From Paenibacillus taichungensis (GTDB lineage: Bacteria > Bacillota > Bacilli > Paenibacillales > Paenibacillaceae): a DNA stretch of 64,000 nt. The translations under genes and the position numbers were made by a program. The stretch is from positions 434,001 to 498,000 of the forward strand of contig NZ_JABMCC010000118.1 of assembly GCF_013359905.1 (NCBI RefSeq), given 5' to 3'. Below the pieces are notes generated by a model. It searched no databases. It was not told the origin of the DNA and was given only the letters and a program-made list of their open reading frames with translations. Shown piece by piece: positions 16,886 to 26,427 of this stretch; position 1 is the first letter of the stretch, and each line of letters opens with the position of its first letter.

Positions 16886-18025
16886 TTATTCGAGGAAATC
16901 TTTAAGCCGTTTACTGCGGCTAGGGTGACGCAATTTGCGAAGAGCTTTGGCTTCAATTTGACGAATACGCTCACGCGTAACACCAAATACCTTGCCCACT
17001 TCTTCCAGCGTTCTTGTACGTCCATCGTCCAGACCAAAACGCAGACGAAGCACGTTCTCTTCACGCTCAGTCAAAGTATCCAGGACATCTTCAAGCTGTT
17101 CTTTCAGCAACTCATAAGCAGCAGCATCCGCCGGAGCCAATGCTTCCTGATCCTCGATGAAATCACCCAGATGGGAATCATCCTCCTCACCAATCGGTGT
17201 TTCCAGGGAAACCGGTTCCTGAGCAATCTTCGTAATCTCACGAACTTTTTCCACACTCAGATCCATCTCGGCAGCGATTTCTTCTGGTGTCGGTTCACGC
17301 CCAAGTTCCTGCAACAGCTGACGGGATACCCGGATCAGCTTATTGATCGTCTCCACCATATGCACAGGGATACGAATCGTACGTGCTTGGTCCGCAATTG
17401 CACGGGTGATCGCTTGGCGAATCCACCACGTCGCATAAGTACTGAATTTATAACCCTTTTTGTGGTCGAACTTCTCAACCGCTTTGATCAGACCCATGTT
17501 ACCTTCCTGAATCAGATCCAGGAACAACATTCCACGTCCAACATAACGCTTGGCGATACTGACCACGAGACGAAGGTTAGCTTCAGCCAAACGACGTTTC
17601 GCTTCTTCATCCCCGTTTTCAATCCGTTTAGCCAGTTCTACTTCGTCATCCGCAGACAACAAAGGTACACGACCAATTTCTTTGAGATACATACGAACAG
17701 GGTCGTTGATTTTGATTCCTGGTGGAAGGCTGAGATCATCATCAAAGTGGAATTCATCGTCTCCCTCTCTGGTGTTGTTCTCGGAATCTTCACTAGGGCG
17801 AAGGGTTACCTCTTCATCATTTTCGTTCACGACATCAATACCCAGGTCGCTCAGTTGTTCATAGAACTCATCCATCTGCTCTGCATCTTGCTCAAATGGG
17901 GAGAGTTTTTCTATAATTTCCTTGTAGTTCAACGAAGCTCTTTTCTTACCTGATTCAATCAATTGATCCTTAACCTGATCCAGTGTCAATTCTGTTTCTA
18001 GTTCAGTATGCTGATCATTCGCCAT
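16886..18025 (-). CDS. sigA: RNA polymerase primary sigma factor SigA (RpoD)
   Basis: The housekeeping sigma factor that directs RNA polymerase to TTGACA/TATAAT promoters. The 379-residue protein has the short acidic region 1.1 (about 1-90), region 1.2 (NDPVRMYLKEIGRVPLLS), the invariant region 2 block (KFSTYATWWIRQAITRAIADQ, about 220-240), region 3 and region 4 with the HTH GVTRERIRQIEAKALRKLRHP at the C-terminus. This is the usual Bacillus-type length without the large E. coli insertion. The start has GGAGG about 10 nt upstream. It is the last gene of the yqxD-dnaG-sigA macromolecular synthesis operon, 43 bp after dnaG. The identification is certain. Confidence 0.98.
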   Translation of the reverse strand: MANDQHTELETELTLDQVKDQLIESGKKRASLNYKEIIEKLSPFEQDAEQMDEFYEQLSDLGIDVVNENDEEVTLRPSEDSENNTREGDDEFHFDDDLSLPPGIKINDPVRMYLKEIGRVPLLSADDEVELAKRIENGDEEAKRRLAEANLRLVVSIAKRYVGRGMLFLDLIQEGNMGLIKAVEKFDHKKGYKFSTYATWWIRQAITRAIADQARTIRIPVHMVETINKLIRVSRQLLQELGREPTPEEIAAEMDLSVEKVREITKIAQEPVSLETPIGEEDDSHLGDFIEDQEALAPADAAAYELLKEQLEDVLDTLTEREENVLRLRFGLDDGRTRTLEEVGKVFGVTRERIRQIEAKALRKLRHPSRSKRLKDFLE

Positions 18026-18068
18026 AACTCGACTCCCTCCTCCCTAGAAACATCCAACATTCAGACGT

Positions 18069-19889
18069 TCACTGTCTCTCTAGGGCAATCATTTCAATTG
18101 CAATTTGTGCCGCGCGTACAGAATCACCTGCCCGCTCTGCAGCAATCATTTCTTCTTTTTTCAGATCGTACTCTTTCTTACGCGGATATTTCAGCACTTC
18201 CCTGATGCAATCGTCGAGCACTTGAATACTCCATTCACCTGGACCATCCATCATCGAGATTGAACTGACCGTCTTTTCCAGTCGGTCGTCATGCAGTGAA
18301 GACATAAAACGGCTTGTATCCGACGGTTTGCCTTGCGCATAATAGGCATATAGATAAGCAGCGATAGCTGCATGATCATCCAAGTTAAAAGCTTCACCAA
18401 GATGCTCATTCACGTACTGGGCAGCCTCATCATCCTGAAGCATCCAGGCGAGCAGTTTGCGTTCAGCAGCGTGGTAAGCCGGCAACAGATTGGGTGTAGG
18501 CACCTGCCTATTTTGTTGCCTACCATTATTCCACCTTTTCGGGTTATTATCCCCATACTGGAGGTTATTTTTCATGGCCTCCCGTTCTTCATTACACTCC
18601 TGCTTCAGTGTTTCAAATGATACATCCACTTCCGCAGCCAGTTCCCGAAGATATACTTCCCGTTCTGTAGGAGAAGACAAAGGAGCAATAAGTTTCACCG
18701 CTTCCTTGGAATAAGCGATTTGTCCGCCGCCTTCTAGCAGTATATGGTTTTTTTTAAGGTTTATAAGCTTAAATTTTGTAGTCGTTACGGCACCGTCCAC
18801 AATCTGGTTTCGGAACCGCTCGCCACCATGCTTGCGGATAAAATCATCTGGGTCGAGCCCGTCCGGTATCAGAGCAATTTTGACCTGCAGTCCCGCTTCC
18901 TCAAGAATAGGAAAGTTTTTGAATGCCGCAGCCTGTCCTGCTCGATCGCCGTCATAACATACGATGACTTCATCACACATGCCTTTAAGCATCAATGCCT
19001 GATTCTCAGTGAGCGCGGTACCCATTGCCGCTACACCATTCTGGATATCCTGATCCCAGGCGGAGATAACATCGCCATACCCTTCGAACAATATGGCCTG
19101 CCTTTGTTTGCGAATTGCATTTTTGGCATGATGCAGATTGTAGAGAACACGGCTTTTGTTAAATAACCGGGTTTCCGGTGAATTTAGGTACTTCGGTTGC
19201 CCGTCTCCCAAAATGCGGCCTGCAAATGCAATCGGCTTTCCGCTCCTGCCGTTAATCGGAAACATGACCCTGTCTCGGAAACGGTCCACATACCCCTGAC
19301 CTTCGTTTCGCGGTGACAGTAACCCACCCTTCTCCATCTCTTCAAGCGGAAATTCGCGCTTTTCCAGAAATTGTACCAAGGTATCCCAGCGATTAGGCGC
19401 ATAGCCAATCTGGAATTGGTCAATGAGTTTGTCGCTAAACCCACGTGAGCGTAAATATTCCATAGCCACTTTACCGTGCTCTGTATTTTTCAATAAGAAA
19501 TGATACAGCTTCGCGGTAAGCTCATATGCTTCCAATAAACGTTCGGTTTCTGGATTAACATGAGCCGATTCGCGCCCTTGCCAGTCCCCCATTGAAATAT
19601 GGCTTTCTTCTGCCATCGTCTTGACAGCCTCGGGAAAGGATAACCCTTCGATTTCCATCCTGAATTTGATGGCATTTCCACCCGTGCCGCAACCGTAGCA
19701 ATAGAAAATTTGTTTCTCCGGCGTAACTGTAAACGAAGGCGTCTTCTCAGAATGAAAAGGACAGAGGCCTTTCATATATTTCCCCTGTTTGGTCAGATGT
19801 ACAAATCGGCTCACCGTATCGACGATATCATGCTGCTGTAACACCGATTCAATAATGCTTTCGGGTATACCGCCTTGTCCGGTACTCAT
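18069..19889 (-). CDS. dnaG: DNA primase DnaG
   Basis: DnaG makes RNA primers at the replication fork. The 606-residue protein has the CHC2 zinc site (CPFHSEKTPSF ... FYCYGCGTGGN, about 42-70), the TOPRIM domain with FEGYGDVISAW and CYDGDRAGQAA supplying the acidic metal ligands (about 265-315), and a C-terminal helicase-binding domain (about 460-606). That domain starts near PAYHAAERKLLAWMLQDD and interacts with the replicative helicase DnaC/DnaB. The start follows AAGGTGG. The operon order yqxD-dnaG-sigA is the classic one. Confidence 0.97.
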   Translation of the reverse strand: MSTGQGGIPESIIESVLQQHDIVDTVSRFVHLTKQGKYMKGLCPFHSEKTPSFTVTPEKQIFYCYGCGTGGNAIKFRMEIEGLSFPEAVKTMAEESHISMGDWQGRESAHVNPETERLLEAYELTAKLYHFLLKNTEHGKVAMEYLRSRGFSDKLIDQFQIGYAPNRWDTLVQFLEKREFPLEEMEKGGLLSPRNEGQGYVDRFRDRVMFPINGRSGKPIAFAGRILGDGQPKYLNSPETRLFNKSRVLYNLHHAKNAIRKQRQAILFEGYGDVISAWDQDIQNGVAAMGTALTENQALMLKGMCDEVIVCYDGDRAGQAAAFKNFPILEEAGLQVKIALIPDGLDPDDFIRKHGGERFRNQIVDGAVTTTKFKLINLKKNHILLEGGGQIAYSKEAVKLIAPLSSPTEREVYLRELAAEVDVSFETLKQECNEEREAMKNNLQYGDNNPKRWNNGRQQNRQVPTPNLLPAYHAAERKLLAWMLQDDEAAQYVNEHLGEAFNLDDHAAIAAYLYAYYAQGKPSDTSRFMSSLHDDRLEKTVSSISMMDGPGEWSIQVLDDCIREVLKYPRKKEYDLKKEEMIAAERAGDSVRAAQIAIEMIALERQ

Positions 19890-19936
19890 CTTGGTCCACC
19901 TTCATCTCTTTAACACGTAAATATTATTCGATAAAC

Positions 19937-20425
19937 TTACACATTCTCCTGCAAATCTTTCAAAAGTTTTGTCAGTTTATGTTGAAAAATTTCCCGATCC
20001 TGCTCTGTGAAAGGCTTTGGGCCTTTTCCATAATGCCCTCTTTTTCGTGCTTTGGCCGCAGTATGACGGGAATCCAGCATGAAATCAATGTCACGATCAT
20101 TAAATTCACGACCACGAAATGATAAAACATAACAACGTTTGCCAAGTGCGAGCGCCGCCAGTCCATAATCCTGTGTAATGACCACATCGTATGGCTTGAT
20201 GTGATTGGCAATGTAAAGGTCTGCACTCTGATCACTTCGATCAACCTGAACGGTACGCACTCCTTCTCCGCCCTGAAGAAAATGGTCAAATGAAGAAACC
20301 ATCAATACAGGAACTTTGAATCGGAGAGCTGTTTCTGCGATCTCAGCCTTGACCGGGCAAGCATCACCATCCACAACAATATGGCGTACATTCAACTCAC
20401 TCAAAGCCAGACCACCCGGTTTCAT
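19937..20425 (-). CDS. YaiI/YqxD family protein (UPF0178)
   Basis: A 162-residue member of the UPF0178 family (B. subtilis YqxD, E. coli YaiI), with the signature VVDGDACPVKAEI, DRSDQSADLYIAN and VITQDYGLAALALGKRCYVLSFRGREF. The fold is PIN/NYN-like with acidic residues that could bind a metal (inference from family); no activity is established. It is the first gene of the dnaG-sigA operon, 47 bp upstream of dnaG. The ATG at 20425 has no clear Shine-Dalgarno. A TTG at 20404 with GGGTGG upstream would give a start nearer to that of relatives and is a real alternative. Confidence 0.88.
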   Translation of the reverse strand: MKPGGLALSELNVRHIVVDGDACPVKAEIAETALRFKVPVLMVSSFDHFLQGGEGVRTVQVDRSDQSADLYIANHIKPYDVVITQDYGLAALALGKRCYVLSFRGREFNDRDIDFMLDSRHTAAKARKRGHYGKGPKPFTEQDREIFQHKLTKLLKDLQENV

Positions 20426-20503
20426 AAAATATCTGCATATTGTAATATACGACCCCAGCCAGTCAAAATCCTTCTGACCGGTCTATGGAAATCAAAGGCT
20501 AAA

Positions 20504-20549
20504 ATACGGAACGGCTGTAAATATAAATTTTTCACAATCCGTTCCGTAT
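20504..20549 (-). terminator. Long inverted repeat behind glyS, probable terminator
   Basis: A perfect 11-bp inverted repeat, ATACGGAACGG (20504-20514) and CCGTTCCGTAT (20539-20549), with an AT-rich 24-nt loop that continues on the minus strand into TTTTAG. It is placed 80 bp after glyS. The T tract is short, so an operator role is not excluded. Confidence 0.5.
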
Positions 20550-20632
20550 ATTTATACCCTCATATATCCTTCTTTAATACTGAATTTATGCTTTGCCGCA
20601 GATCTGTCTACTCGGAGGAGAAAAGGATGCGA

Positions 20633-22708
20633 TTACCAGACCAATTTGGAGAAATCAGCAAAAGCTTTCAGATCACGGTCAATGGCTGCAAGCAGTGCCA
20701 GACGATTCGCCCGCACAGCCTCATCTTCAGCCATAACCATAACCGAATCGAAGAATACGGTGATCGCTTCCTTCCAAGCCGATGCAATTGCGAGCGCTTC
20801 AGCGGCAGCATGCTGAGACAATACCTGACGATATTCCTCATTGGTTTTGCTCCATGCCTCATGCAGCTGGCGTTCTCCTTCTTCTGTGAAGAGTTCTGCA
20901 TGAACCGAAGCATTGGATGCTTTGGCAGCCAGATTACCGACACGGTTGAAGGATTCGACAGTTGTTTTGAAGGCATCGCCCGTTTGGACAGCTGCCATGA
21001 GTGCCTCACCTTTTGGAACTACAGCGCTGATATCATCAAATCCGGAAGAAATCACCGCATCCACAACATCATAACGAACCGTTTCCGACAAAAGTTTTTT
21101 CACTCGAAGACCGAAGAAGTCCTGTAAATCTTTACGTACCTCTTCATCCGCACGTTTCAACAGGTTCATCTGAGCATGCACTTGAAGTGCAACGCCGAAT
21201 ACATCGGACAATGTCAGCGGAAGATTGTGATCCAGCAAAATTTGTACGATACCTGCTGCCTGACGGCGCAGTGCGTATGGATCTTGAGATCCTGTAGGAA
21301 TGATATTGATCGAGAAACAACCTACAATTGTATCCATTTTATCGGCTGCACTCACAATAGCTCCAACGAGCGAAGCAGGAGATTGATCTCCAGCGAAACG
21401 TGGCTGATAATGCTCAAATACCGCTTTGGCCACTTCTTCTTTTTCACCAGCTTTACGGGCATAATCTTCACCCATCACACCTTGCAGTTCAGGGAATTCC
21501 CCCACCATAAGTGTAACAAGGTCGAATTTGCAGATATCCGCAGAACGATTCACCGCTTCGGCTACATCAGCTGGTACTTGCAGCTTGCTAGCCAGACCAT
21601 CCGCAATTTTGCGAATACGGCGAACTTTATCTCCAACCGTTCCCAGCTCTTCCTGGAAGACGATACTTTCCAATTTCGATAATGCATCCTTGATCTCCAG
21701 CTTCTGGTCTTCCTCGTAGAAGAACTTGGCATCAGACAGACGTGCACGGAGTACCTTTTCGTTTCCTTTTGCAATGACATCCAGTGAATCGCTGCCGCCG
21801 TTACGAACCGTAACGAAGTATGGCAACAATTGTCCATCATTATCAAGCACAGGGAAATAACGTTGATGCTCGCGCATCGAAGTAATCAGTACCTCTTGTG
21901 GAATATTCAAAAATGAAGATTCGAATGTTCCGAACAGCACCGTTGGTGTCTCAACCAGGAACAGAACCTCTTCCAGCAAATCTTCCTTGATCGCAATATC
22001 CCATTTCTTCTCGGCAGCCAGTGCCTGGATCTGGGATACAATCATCTGCTCACGTTCTTTGATATCCGCAATGACGTGCTCGGAACGAAGCACTTCCACA
22101 TACGAAGCGGGATCCGAAATAACCGCCTCTTTTCCGAGGAAACGATGTCCACGTGTTACATTACCAGACTTTACGCCTGCAACTTCCAAATCAATAACAT
22201 CGCTGCCCAGCAGAGCGACAATCCAGCGAATCGGACGTACAAATTTGAAATCATACGAAGCCCAACGCATGAATTTCGGGAACGTCATGGCATGCAGTAT
22301 AGCCAGCAAACCCTGACCGATTACAGAGGAAGTTTCCACGCCTTTGCTGCTCTTGGTAGCATAGATATATTCCACGCCACTCAGTTCCTTAAATGTGAAC
22401 TGATCCGGTTCAACACCCTGACTACGGGCGAATCCGAGTGCAGCTTTACTCCAGTTACCACTGTCATCCAATGCTATTTTACGGGAAGGTCCTTTAACTT
22501 CTTCCTCCACGTCTTCCTGTTTCTCAGCAACATCCTTGATCAAAACAGCCAGTCGGCGCGGTGTGGCATACGCATTCACTTCACCGTAAGCAATGCGGGA
22601 TGCATCCAGCCATTTCACGACACGATCTTGCAGCTGTTCAATTGCTGCTCGCATGAAGCGTGCAGGCACTTCTTCCAGACCAATTTCAAACAACAGATCC
22701 TTAGACAT
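20633..22708 (-). CDS. glyS: Glycine-tRNA ligase beta subunit
   Basis: The 691-residue beta subunit of the bacterial alpha2beta2 glycyl-tRNA synthetase, which binds tRNA-Gly. It opens with KDLLFEIGLEEVPARFMRAAIEQL, shows the RWIVALLG and EVLITSMREHQRYFPV segments, an HD-like central domain and a C-terminal DALR/anticodon-binding region (about 570-685). The start has GGGGGAG upstream and overlaps the end of glyQ by 8 bp, so the subunits are translationally coupled. Transcription is controlled by the T-box in front of glyQ. In B. subtilis ccpN and yqfL follow; they are absent here and yqxD-dnaG comes next. Confidence 0.97.
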   Translation of the reverse strand: MSKDLLFEIGLEEVPARFMRAAIEQLQDRVVKWLDASRIAYGEVNAYATPRRLAVLIKDVAEKQEDVEEEVKGPSRKIALDDSGNWSKAALGFARSQGVEPDQFTFKELSGVEYIYATKSSKGVETSSVIGQGLLAILHAMTFPKFMRWASYDFKFVRPIRWIVALLGSDVIDLEVAGVKSGNVTRGHRFLGKEAVISDPASYVEVLRSEHVIADIKEREQMIVSQIQALAAEKKWDIAIKEDLLEEVLFLVETPTVLFGTFESSFLNIPQEVLITSMREHQRYFPVLDNDGQLLPYFVTVRNGGSDSLDVIAKGNEKVLRARLSDAKFFYEEDQKLEIKDALSKLESIVFQEELGTVGDKVRRIRKIADGLASKLQVPADVAEAVNRSADICKFDLVTLMVGEFPELQGVMGEDYARKAGEKEEVAKAVFEHYQPRFAGDQSPASLVGAIVSAADKMDTIVGCFSINIIPTGSQDPYALRRQAAGIVQILLDHNLPLTLSDVFGVALQVHAQMNLLKRADEEVRKDLQDFFGLRVKKLLSETVRYDVVDAVISSGFDDISAVVPKGEALMAAVQTGDAFKTTVESFNRVGNLAAKASNASVHAELFTEEGERQLHEAWSKTNEEYRQVLSQHAAAEALAIASAWKEAITVFFDSVMVMAEDEAVRANRLALLAAIDRDLKAFADFSKLVW

Positions 22709-23588
22709 GCTCAGCTCCCCCTTTCTTGATCAGCGGGAAGCCGAGCTTCTCACGCTCTTCCACATATGTTGCAGCCACTTGACGAGCCAGGTTACGGACA
22801 CGAGTAATGTACCCAGTACGCTCCGTTACACTGATTGCCCCGCGCGCATCCAGCAGATTGAACGTATGTGAACATTTCAACACATAGTCATATGCCGGGA
22901 AAACCAGATTCTGTGCCATAGCCTTGTTCGCTTCCTCTTCATGCATGTTGAAGAGCGTAAACAACATTTTGACATCTGATACTTCAAATGTATATTTGGA
23001 GTGTTCGAATTCAGGCTGACGGAACACATCACCATATGTAATACCGTCTACCCATTCCAGCTCAAACACATTTTCTTTTTCCTGAATGTACGAGGCAAGA
23101 CGCTCCATACCATACGTAATTTCAACGGCTACCGGATTCGTCTCGATTCCACCGACTTGTTGGAAATACGTAAATTGGGTGATTTCCATACCGTCCAACC
23201 ATACTTCCCAGCCAAGACCAGCACAGCCGAGGGAAGGATTCTCCCAGTTGTCCTCAACAAACCGAATATCATGTTTAAGCGGATCAATACCCAACTGTTT
23301 CAGACTTTCCAGGTATATCTCCTGAATATTGTCTGGAGAAGGCTTGATAATAACCTGGAATTGATGATGCTGATAGAGACGGTTTGGATTTTCTCCATAA
23401 CGACCATCCGAAGGACGGCGGGACGGCTCTACATAAGCTACTTTCCAAGGCTCGGGTCCAAGCGAACGCAAAAAGGTCATCGGGTTCATCGTACCTGCCC
23501 CTTTTTCCGTATCATATGGTTGAACAATAATACAGTTGTGCTCGGCCCAGAATTGTTGCAGCGTGAGGATCATCTGCTGAAAATTCAT
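22701..23588 (-). CDS. glyQ: Glycine-tRNA ligase alpha subunit
   Basis: The 295-residue catalytic alpha subunit of glycyl-tRNA synthetase, a class II enzyme that activates glycine. Visible are the conserved opening FWAEHNCIIVQPYDTEKGAGTMNP, EPSRRPSDGRYGENPNRLYQHHQFQV (motif 2 region) and GCAGLGWEVWLDGMEITQFTYFQQ. The frame allows an ATG at 23594, but the ATG at 23588 has a better Shine-Dalgarno distance (GGAG, 7 nt) and is chosen. It is preceded by a T-box leader and overlaps glyS by 8 bp. Confidence 0.97.
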   Translation of the reverse strand: MNFQQMILTLQQFWAEHNCIIVQPYDTEKGAGTMNPMTFLRSLGPEPWKVAYVEPSRRPSDGRYGENPNRLYQHHQFQVIIKPSPDNIQEIYLESLKQLGIDPLKHDIRFVEDNWENPSLGCAGLGWEVWLDGMEITQFTYFQQVGGIETNPVAVEITYGMERLASYIQEKENVFELEWVDGITYGDVFRQPEFEHSKYTFEVSDVKMLFTLFNMHEEEANKAMAQNLVFPAYDYVLKCSHTFNLLDARGAISVTERTGYITRVRNLARQVAATYVEEREKLGFPLIKKGGAEHV

Positions 23589-23644
23589 AATCATGCTCCT
23601 TTTCGATGGTTTGTGATGAACAAGCCTAGAACGGTACAGACAAT

Positions 23645-23931
23645 AAAAAGCCCTCGTCCTACGCCTGTTATACAGACATAGGGACGAGAGCTATTCCCGC
23701 GGTTCCACCCTACTTGGCTTAGATATAAACAGAAGTTCCTGTTCATTCAAGCCCACTTTTCCGTGTCATTCATGCTCCCGAGTGCCATTTCACAGACCGA
23801 TTCAACCCGGCTCCCACCATCCCCGGCTCGCTCACACAAGATTAGTAAGGTCAATCGACCTCTGCTCCTGAATGTAATAAATCAAGTCTCCTACTTTCTC
23901 GTTCAATGCATGTCTCCAAAAGAGAAATTAT
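23645..23931 (-). promoter_or_regulatory. T-box riboswitch leader of glyQS
   Basis: The leader RNA senses uncharged tRNA and controls termination. The T-box sequence AGGGTGGAACCGCGG is at 23697-23711 (minus strand). Just after it a terminator hairpin, stem GCTCTCGTCC with GGACGAGGGC (23650-23691), is followed by TTTTT. The T-box can pair with the acceptor end of uncharged tRNA to form the antiterminator. Glycine specificity is taken from the downstream gene; I could not place the specifier codon safely. Stem I and the rest of the leader fill 23712-23931. Confidence 0.93.
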
Positions 23932-23937
23932 AGTTCA

Positions 23938-23966
23938 TAATATATAAAAATAAGTACGAAGTCAAG
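23938..23966 (-). promoter_or_regulatory. Promoter of the glyQS operon
   Basis: Minus-strand TTGACT (23961-23966) and TATTAT (23938-23943) with an ideal 17-bp spacer, placing the transcript start near 23931 at the head of the T-box leader. Confidence 0.75.
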
Positions 23967-23995
23967 ATATATTACTTATTTCACATGAAGACGAC

Positions 23996-24748
23996 TCAAA
24001 TCCCGTACTTTTCCATTTGATCAAGAAAAGAACGGGATTTTAAATTCAAGCCAAGCTGATGATCCATAAAGGCCCGCATGATCTTTTTAATCTCATCCCG
24101 GGTGCCTTCGCTCACCGATATATTACCAAGCCTTTGCAGATCCAGCTGTGCAAACAGACGTAAGAGTTTCAACGCCTTCGGACTCACGGACATCGCCGGA
24201 GGATCAAAGTGTTTGCACGCACGGCACAGAACGCCTCCAAGTCTTGGACTAACAAATAATTGTTCATCCGGACGCTCGTGACCACAAGAAATGCAATCAT
24301 CAAGCTGAGGTCCATACCCGGCTGCCTGTAATATTTTCATTTCATACAGGCTTGTGATGACGACCGGATCTTTCTCTTCCTTCAACGCCTGAAGACAGGC
24401 TTTCAACTGTTTGAACCAGAACGTACCTGTCTCTTCATCCTGCAACACACGATCCAGCAGTTCACAAGCATAAGATGCATAGGAGGCCTTAATCAGATCT
24501 TCACGCAGCTCATGATAAGATTCCATAATCTCACCTGCGTTTAGTGTTCCCAGACCGGTGTTACGAAAATATACATATTGACCGTACGTAAATGGCTGAA
24601 CCAGTGCAGCATGTCGGCTTTTGGGCTTTTTGGCACCGCGGACGAGTACCCCTACTTTCCCGCCGCTTTCGGTGCAAAGCGTAATGATTTTGTTTCCCTC
24701 GCCGTAGTCCATGCTGCGGATGACAATCCCTTCCACCCTGTATAGCAT
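23996..24748 (-). CDS. recO: DNA repair protein RecO
   Basis: RecO loads RecA on SSB-coated DNA with RecR and anneals single strands. The 250-residue protein has the N-terminal OB-fold (about 1-80, opening LYRVEGIVIRSMDYGEGNKI), a helical domain, and a zinc site formed by CISCGHE (about 150) and VLCRACKHF (about 172-180). The start has AGGTGA upstream. It follows era and the small yqzL gene as in B. subtilis, and lies in front of the glyQS T-box unit. The function is certain from family. Confidence 0.95.
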   Translation of the reverse strand: MLYRVEGIVIRSMDYGEGNKIITLCTESGGKVGVLVRGAKKPKSRHAALVQPFTYGQYVYFRNTGLGTLNAGEIMESYHELREDLIKASYASYACELLDRVLQDEETGTFWFKQLKACLQALKEEKDPVVITSLYEMKILQAAGYGPQLDDCISCGHERPDEQLFVSPRLGGVLCRACKHFDPPAMSVSPKALKLLRLFAQLDLQRLGNISVSEGTRDEIKKIMRAFMDHQLGLNLKSRSFLDQMEKYGI

Positions 24749-24781
24749 GCCTCGTCACCTAACCATTCCCGAATTAGCCAA

Positions 24782-24922
24782 TTAACCTTCGGCTTCTTCA
24801 TCTTCAATCACTTCCCTTGCAGGTTCCGACTCCTGTCCCACCGAGCTGCATGCCTCGGAATACAACAAATAGGATTCCACATCCCCCGTCATCGCAAAAA
24901 CCTTCCACGAAAAATCTCGCAT
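24782..24922 (-). CDS. YqzL family small protein
   Basis: A 46-residue protein beginning MRDFSWKVFAMTGDVESYLLY, the signature of the YqzL family, and ending in an acidic tail. The frame runs up to 24985 but family members start at the ATG at 24922 with GAGAGG upstream at a slightly long distance. The position between era and recO is the same as in B. subtilis. The function is unknown; conserved placement suggests cotranscription with recO. Confidence 0.8.
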   Translation of the reverse strand: MRDFSWKVFAMTGDVESYLLYSEACSSVGQESEPAREVIEDEEAEG

Positions 24923-25026
24923 CGGAATTTCATCCTCTCTTCGGAAATGACGTCTGCTTCTACCAGATAGGATGGAGTCTTGCAAGGTAAACTATGTGTT
25001 GCAATTACTGGATACAATTCCGACGA

Positions 25027-25926
25027 TTAGTCGCGGCCAAAGCCAAGGTCACGCAGAACTCGATCCTGGTTTCTCCAGTCTTTCTTCACTTTAACCCACA
25101 GGTCCATGAAGATTTTGGAACCTAACAGGTTTTGAATATCCTGGCGGGCACGTTTCCCCACTTCTTTGAGCAAGGCACCCTGTTTACCGATAATGATCCC
25201 TTTTTGCGAATCACGCTCCACAAAGATGACAGCCGAAATATAAACGACGCCATTGTCCTGTACTTTCATATCCTCAATCGTTACGGCAATGGAGTGAGGC
25301 ACTTCTTCGCGTGTCATTTGTAAAATCTTCTCCCGAATCAACTCAGCACAAACGAACTGTTCCGGATGGTCTGTAACCTGGTCATCTGGATAGTACTGTG
25401 GACCTTCCGGCAAATACTTGCCGAGCTGCTCCAGCAACGTGCTTACATTGCTGCCGAGCATGGCAGAAACAGGTACGATTTCAGCGAAATTGTGCAGCTT
25501 GCGATATTCCTCAATCAGCGGAAGCAGTGCTTCCGGCTCAATTTTATCAATTTTGTTCATGACAAGAATGACAGGCGTACGCACATTTTTCAATTGTTCG
25601 GCAATATAACGGTCCCCACCGCCCATGCCTTCAGAAGCATCGATCAGGAACAGAGCAGCTTCAACTTCTCCGAGCGTGTTCAAAGCGGTCTGGTTCATGT
25701 AATCGCCCAGCTTGGATTGACGTTTGTGAATCCCTGGCGTATCCAGGAAAACGATTTGTTGTTGTTCCGATGTATATACACCATGAATCTTATTACGCGT
25801 CGTTTGTGGCTTGTCCGACATGATCGCAATTTTCTGTCCAATGACTTGGTTCATCAGTGTGGATTTACCTACATTGGGACGTCCAATAATGGCTACAAAA
25901 CCGGATTTGAATGCTTGTTTTTTCAT
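25027..25926 (-). CDS. era: GTPase Era
   Basis: Era binds 16S rRNA near its 3' end and checks maturation of the 30S subunit. The 299-residue protein has a G domain with GRPNVGKST (G1, about 15-23), FLDTPGIHK (G3), VMNKIDKIE (G4) and VSAMLGSN (G5), followed by a KH RNA-binding domain with IIGKQGALLKEVGKRAR (about 245-261). The start has a perfect GAGGAGG. It is downstream of cdd and upstream of yqzL-recO. The identification is certain. Confidence 0.97.
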   Translation of the reverse strand: MKKQAFKSGFVAIIGRPNVGKSTLMNQVIGQKIAIMSDKPQTTRNKIHGVYTSEQQQIVFLDTPGIHKRQSKLGDYMNQTALNTLGEVEAALFLIDASEGMGGGDRYIAEQLKNVRTPVILVMNKIDKIEPEALLPLIEEYRKLHNFAEIVPVSAMLGSNVSTLLEQLGKYLPEGPQYYPDDQVTDHPEQFVCAELIREKILQMTREEVPHSIAVTIEDMKVQDNGVVYISAVIFVERDSQKGIIIGKQGALLKEVGKRARQDIQNLLGSKIFMDLWVKVKKDWRNQDRVLRDLGFGRD

Positions 25927-25967
25927 ATGTTCCTCCTCAGGCGCCTAGGCCTGGAATGTATTGGTTT

Positions 25968-26381
25968 TTACTTTTTAGCAGAGTTCAGATCAGATGGTCC
26001 AAAAGCCCATGGCAATAATTCGGCAACTGTAGTCTCCTGCAGATCACCTTTCAAGTTACCCAGAATGACCTTCATGTCCGGATCACACAGTTCGTACATC
26101 ACTTGACGACATACACCGCAAGGAGCAATCGGTCCGTCTGTATCTCCTACAATCGCCATTGCCTTGAAACTGCGTGGTTGCTTACCTCCTGCAATCGCGC
26201 TGAACATGGCTGTACGCTCAGCACAGTTACCTGGCGTGTAAGCAGCATTCTCAATATTACAACCATGATGCACATGTCCCTCACTGTCAAGCAAAGCTGC
26301 ACCTACACCAAAATGAGAATAAGGCGTATACGCTTTTGTACGTGCCTTAATTGCTTCTTGCATCAACAAACCATTATCCAT
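25968..26381 (-). CDS. cdd: Cytidine deaminase
   Basis: Cytidine deaminase converts cytidine and deoxycytidine to uridine forms for pyrimidine salvage. The 137-residue protein is the small homotetrameric type with the zinc/catalytic motif NCAERTAMFSA (Cys and Glu, about 52-62) and PCGVCRQVMYE (two Cys, about 88-98). The start has AAAGGGAG upstream. It is placed between dgkA and era as in B. subtilis, but here a palindromic intergenic element (26428-26573) separates it from dgkA, so it may have its own promoter. Confidence 0.95.
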   Translation of the reverse strand: MDNGLLMQEAIKARTKAYTPYSHFGVGAALLDSEGHVHHGCNIENAAYTPGNCAERTAMFSAIAGGKQPRSFKAMAIVGDTDGPIAPCGVCRQVMYELCDPDMKVILGNLKGDLQETTVAELLPWAFGPSDLNSAKK

Positions 26382-26427
26382 AATTAATCTCTCCCTTTGG
26401 GGTGTACTATAAAGTTAACTAGGGCAT

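Noticed and set aside
16880..17953. A 357-codon plus-strand frame opposite sigA
   Set aside because: Shadow of the highly conserved sigma factor gene; Phe/Thr/Ile-rich translation without domains.
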